Assembly (NCBI GenBank): GCA_963813355.1
Contig: CAWEYS010000008.1
Span: 62,001 to 126,000, forward strand
Length of the DNA stretch: 64,000 nucleotides
Reading direction: 5' to 3'
DNA from: DATAGF01 sp963813355
GTDB lineage: Bacteria; Actinomycetota; Thermoleophilia; Miltoncostaeales; Miltoncostaeaceae
The stretch's first letter is position 1, and each line of letters opens with the position of its first letter. A program made the translations under genes and the position numbers. This document shows positions 61,701 through 64,000 of the stretch, one piece after another. The notes beneath the pieces are model-generated. The model saw only the letters and a list, made by a program, of their open reading frames with translations, was not told where the DNA came from and did no database searches.

Positions 61701-62620
61701 TGCGCCGGGAGCGGCGGGCGGACGATCCCCCGCTCCTCGTCGAGGTAGCGCACCTCGGGCTCAAGGGTGGTGCCGCTCGCCGCGGCGACGCGGCGGCGCC
61801 CCTCGGCCATGAGCGCCAGCACCTCCGCGGCGCGGGTGCCCGGCGCGGCCTCGATGAAGTTCGCGTGGACGGGCGAGAACCGCGCGCCGCCGATCCGCAG
61901 GCCCTTGCAGCCCGCCGCCTCGAGCAGCCGCCCCGCCGAGTCGCCGGGCGGGTTGGTGAAGACGCTCCCGAAGGTCCGCACGCCCTGGGGCTGGGTGCGG
62001 CGGCGGTGCCCGCGGAACTCCGCGAGCCGGGCGGCGATCGCCTCGCCGTCGCCGGGACGCAGCGCGAAGGCCACCGCGGCCACCACGTCGCCCGGGCCGA
62101 TCGCCGAGCTGCGGTAGCCCAGCGCCAGGTCCGCGGGCTCGACCCGCCGCCGCCCGTCGGCCGAGCAGACGACGGCCCACCGCAGGCTCTCGGCCAGCTC
62201 CCCCGAGTGGGCGCCGGCGTTCATGGCCACCGCCCCGCCGGCCGTGCCCGGGATGCTCGCCCCCCACTCCAGGCCCTCCAGGCCGGCGGCGGCGGCCCGC
62301 TGCACCGCGCGCGGCAGCGACGCGCCGCCCCCGCACCACAGGTCCGAGCCGCGCACCGAGATCGCGGTCAGGCGCCCCACGAGGCGCAGCGCGAGGCCGC
62401 GGAAGCCGGCGTCGGACACCAGCAGGTTCGACCCCCGGCCGACGACGGCCACGGGCACCCCCTCCTCGCGGGCCCAGGCCAGCGCGGCCGAGGCCGCGCG
62501 GAACGAGCCGACCCGCGCGAGCCGGTCGGCGGGGCCGCCGACGCGGATGGACGTCAGCGGGGCGAGGGGCGCGTCGCGCTCGAGCTCAGGCAGGGCGGGA
62601 GCGGTCGTCGGGATCCCCAT
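61697..62620 (-). CDS. murB: UDP-N-acetylenolpyruvoylglucosamine reductase
   Basis: The 307-residue flavoenzyme makes UDP-MurNAc for peptidoglycan. FAD-binding motifs are LTSIRVGGPADRLA, VVGRGSNLLVSDAGF and EWGASIPGTAGGAVAMNAGAHSGE; ALGYRSSAI, GSVFTNPPGDSAGRLLEAAGCKG (proton donor Ser) and PVHANFIEAAPG follow. The lack of the type I Tyr loop places it with type II enzymes. ATG at 62620 lies 35 bases inside the 3' end of murC and has no clear ribosome site, so translation is probably coupled to murC. Confidence 0.95.
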   Translation of the reverse strand: MGIPTTAPALPELERDAPLAPLTSIRVGGPADRLARVGSFRAASAALAWAREEGVPVAVVGRGSNLLVSDAGFRGLALRLVGRLTAISVRGSDLWCGGGASLPRAVQRAAAAGLEGLEWGASIPGTAGGAVAMNAGAHSGELAESLRWAVVCSADGRRRVEPADLALGYRSSAIGPGDVVAAVAFALRPGDGEAIAARLAEFRGHRRRTQPQGVRTFGSVFTNPPGDSAGRLLEAAGCKGLRIGGARFSPVHANFIEAAPGTRAAEVLALMAEGRRRVAAASGTTLEPEVRYLDEERGIVRPPLPAQ

Positions 62621-63968
62621 CGACGGACTGTTTTTCCAGGCGGGCCACCAACTCCTTCCCCAAGAGGGTGACGTCGCCGGCCCCCATGGTGATGAGGAGG
62701 TCGCCCGGGCGGACCTCGGCGAGGGCCGCCTCGGCCGCTTCTGCGAGGCTCGGCGCGTGGACGACCCGGGCGGGGCGGGGCACCCGCGCGGCGACGTCCC
62801 GGCCGGTGGCCGCAGGGTCGGGCGGCTCGCGCGCGAGGTAGACGTCGGTGACCACGACGACGTCGGCCGCGCCGAGCGCGGCGCCGATCTCGGGCCCGAG
62901 CGCCCGCGTGCGCGAGGGCAGGTGGGGCTGGAACACCACGACCACGCGCCCCGGCCCGCGCTCGCGGGCCGCCGCCAGCGTCGCCCGGATCTCGGCCGGG
63001 TGGTGGGCGTAGTCGTCGACCACCTCGACGCCGCCGGCGCGGCCGCGCGCCTCCAACCGCCGTCCCACCCCGGCGAAGCCCGCCAGGCGCCGGGCGGCCT
63101 CCTGGAGGGGGACGCCGCACCAGTCGGCCAGCGCGAGGGCGCAGGCCGCGTTGTCGGCGTTGTGGCGGCCGGCGAGGGCCAGCGGGACCTCGACCCGCCC
63201 ACCGCCGGCCAGGGCCAGGACGAAGCCGGGCCGGCCGGGGTCGCGCTCCACGCGCGCCCAGGCCGCGGGCGCGTCGCCCACGATGCGCACCGGGCACCTG
63301 GCGCCGCGGGCGCACGCCCGCGCCTCGTCGTCGGGCCCCACCACCAGCAGGCCGCGCGCGGGGAGCCGCGCGACGAACTCCCGGAAGACCTCGCGCACGT
63401 CCTCCAGCGAGGCGAAGGTCGCGTGGTGGTCGTGGTCGACGTTCAGCAGGATGGCGGCCTCGGGCGCCAGGTTGAGGAGCGAGCGGTCGCTCTCGTCGGC
63501 CTCGGCCACGAACCACGGCCCGGCGCCCCACAGCGCCCCGGTGCCCCCGCCGCCGGCGATGGTCGCGCCCACGGCGGCCGAGGCGTCGCCGAGGGCGGCG
63601 ACCAGCATGGCGCTGGTCGTCGACTTGCCGTGGGCCCCCGCGACGGCCAGGCCGCGACGGCCCGCCATCAGCTCGGCCAGGAGCTCCGAGCGGTGGAGCA
63701 CCGGCAGCCCGCGCCGGCGCGCCTCGGCCACCTCGGGGTTGTCGGCGGCGATCGCGGTCGACACGACCAGGGCGGCCGCGTCGGCGGGCACGGCGTCGCC
63801 CCGGTGCCCGGCGCGGGCGTCGATCCCCGCCTCGCGGAGGGCCTCCAGGGTCGCCGACTCCTCGCGGTCGGTGCCGCTGACGCGGTAGCCGGCCGCCGCC
63901 GCGAGCCGCGCGAGGCCGCTCATGCCGGCCCCGCCGATGCCGACCAGGTGGATCGGCCGGGCGCTCAT
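62586..63968 (-). CDS. murC: UDP-N-acetylmuramate--L-alanine ligase
   Basis: The 460-residue Mur ligase adds L-Ala to UDP-MurNAc. It shows IHLVGIGGAGMSGLARL, the ATP loop VAGAHGKSTTSAML (Ser where most have Thr), VAEADESDRSLLNL, LLNVDHDHHATF, GRHNADNAACAL and the C-terminal VVDDYAHHPAEIRATL. ATG at 63968 overlaps the stop of the upstream gene (ATGA). It belongs to the usual murG-murC-murB-ftsQ-ftsZ order. Confidence 0.96.
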   Translation of the reverse strand: MSARPIHLVGIGGAGMSGLARLAAAAGYRVSGTDREESATLEALREAGIDARAGHRGDAVPADAAALVVSTAIAADNPEVAEARRRGLPVLHRSELLAELMAGRRGLAVAGAHGKSTTSAMLVAALGDASAAVGATIAGGGGTGALWGAGPWFVAEADESDRSLLNLAPEAAILLNVDHDHHATFASLEDVREVFREFVARLPARGLLVVGPDDEARACARGARCPVRIVGDAPAAWARVERDPGRPGFVLALAGGGRVEVPLALAGRHNADNAACALALADWCGVPLQEAARRLAGFAGVGRRLEARGRAGGVEVVDDYAHHPAEIRATLAAARERGPGRVVVVFQPHLPSRTRALGPEIGAALGAADVVVVTDVYLAREPPDPAATGRDVAARVPRPARVVHAPSLAEAAEAALAEVRPGDLLITMGAGDVTLLGKELVARLEKQSVDGDPDDRSRPA

Positions 63969-64000
63969 CCGCTCCGGCGCCCGCGCCTCCCGAGCCTGAG
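63965..64000 (-). CDS. C-terminal tail of the gene upstream of murC (probably murG), cut by window edge
   Basis: Eleven codons ending in TGA at 63965 overlap the murC start as ATGA. The residues are Arg/Gly-rich and carry no homology; murG is suggested only by the conserved gene order. Confidence 0.35.
   Translation of the reverse strand, partial: LRLGRRGRRSG

Overview
The window is 64 kb of very GC-rich (roughly three quarters G+C by eye) actinobacterial chromosome, almost entirely housekeeping genes packed into long operons with 4-base start/stop overlaps. The C4-type ribosomal protein L28, divIVA-era cell-wall genes without ftsA between ftsQ and ftsZ, egtB/egtD, an ECF42 sigma factor with its DGPF partner, VanW/peptidoglycan-binding and DUF3352 lipoproteins suggest Actinomycetota, and I would guess class Thermoleophilia (inference from gene content, not from a tree). 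No tRNA, rRNA, CRISPR array, IS element or prophage was seen.

Layout. 1-1.8 kb: recG (3' end cut by the window edge) diverging from rpmB, then a small secreted protein. 1.8-14.7 kb, minus strand: metK - priA - unknown gene - Ser/Thr kinase - def - fmt - rsmB - rpe - ribD - ribE - ribBA - ribH, a fused translation-initiation/riboflavin operon. 14.8-20.6 kb, minus: DUF3352 lipoprotein, der, plsC, cmk, aroA. 20.7-26.9 kb: an accessory stretch with a DUF4367-like protein, a 47-residue zinc-ribbon protein, an alpha/beta hydrolase, the DGPF protein/ECF42 sigma pair with its own promoter, and a badly frameshifted membrane hydrolase. 26.9-30.4 kb, minus: tyrA, aroF, hisC (aromatic amino acids). 30.5-34.5 kb, plus: a frameshifted cytochrome c, then nadB-nadA-nadC. 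34.5-36.9 kb, minus: scpA, scpB, rluB, aroH. 37-42.8 kb: an AAA-ATPase/adenylate cyclase fusion, a truncated SnoaL-like remnant, trpS, then CPBP protease - Crp-like regulator - AlkA-like glycosylase. 42.7-45 kb, minus: egtB, egtD (ergothioneine). 45-49.3 kb: VanW protein, dinB, haloacetate-dehalogenase-like hydrolase. 49.3-59.4 kb, minus: gcvT-gcvH-gcvPA-gcvPB-lpdA with a secreted subtilase as the last coupled gene, then a LuxR regulator and a second paralogous subtilase. 59.5-64 kb, minus: murC, murB, ftsQ, ftsZ of the division/cell-wall cluster.

The most important observation about the sequence itself is that many genes, including the essential def and ftsZ, are broken by single-base shifts, and nearly all of them are repaired by deleting one C (one G on the other strand) from a short C/G run. 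I read this as a systematic base-level error in the assembly, not as gene decay, so the 'pseudogene' entries here should be treated as probably intact genes. The most interesting biology is (i) a ~135-bp imperfect palindrome at the ribBA/ribH junction, (ii) an ECF42 promoter that fits autoregulation, (iii) genes whose conserved N-terminus lies upstream of any ATG/GTG/TTG (priA, the ECF sigma factor), (iv) a three-part ATPase/cyclase, and (v) a pair of subtilases, one translationally coupled to the glycine cleavage operon. I did not find a clearly new multi-gene system.
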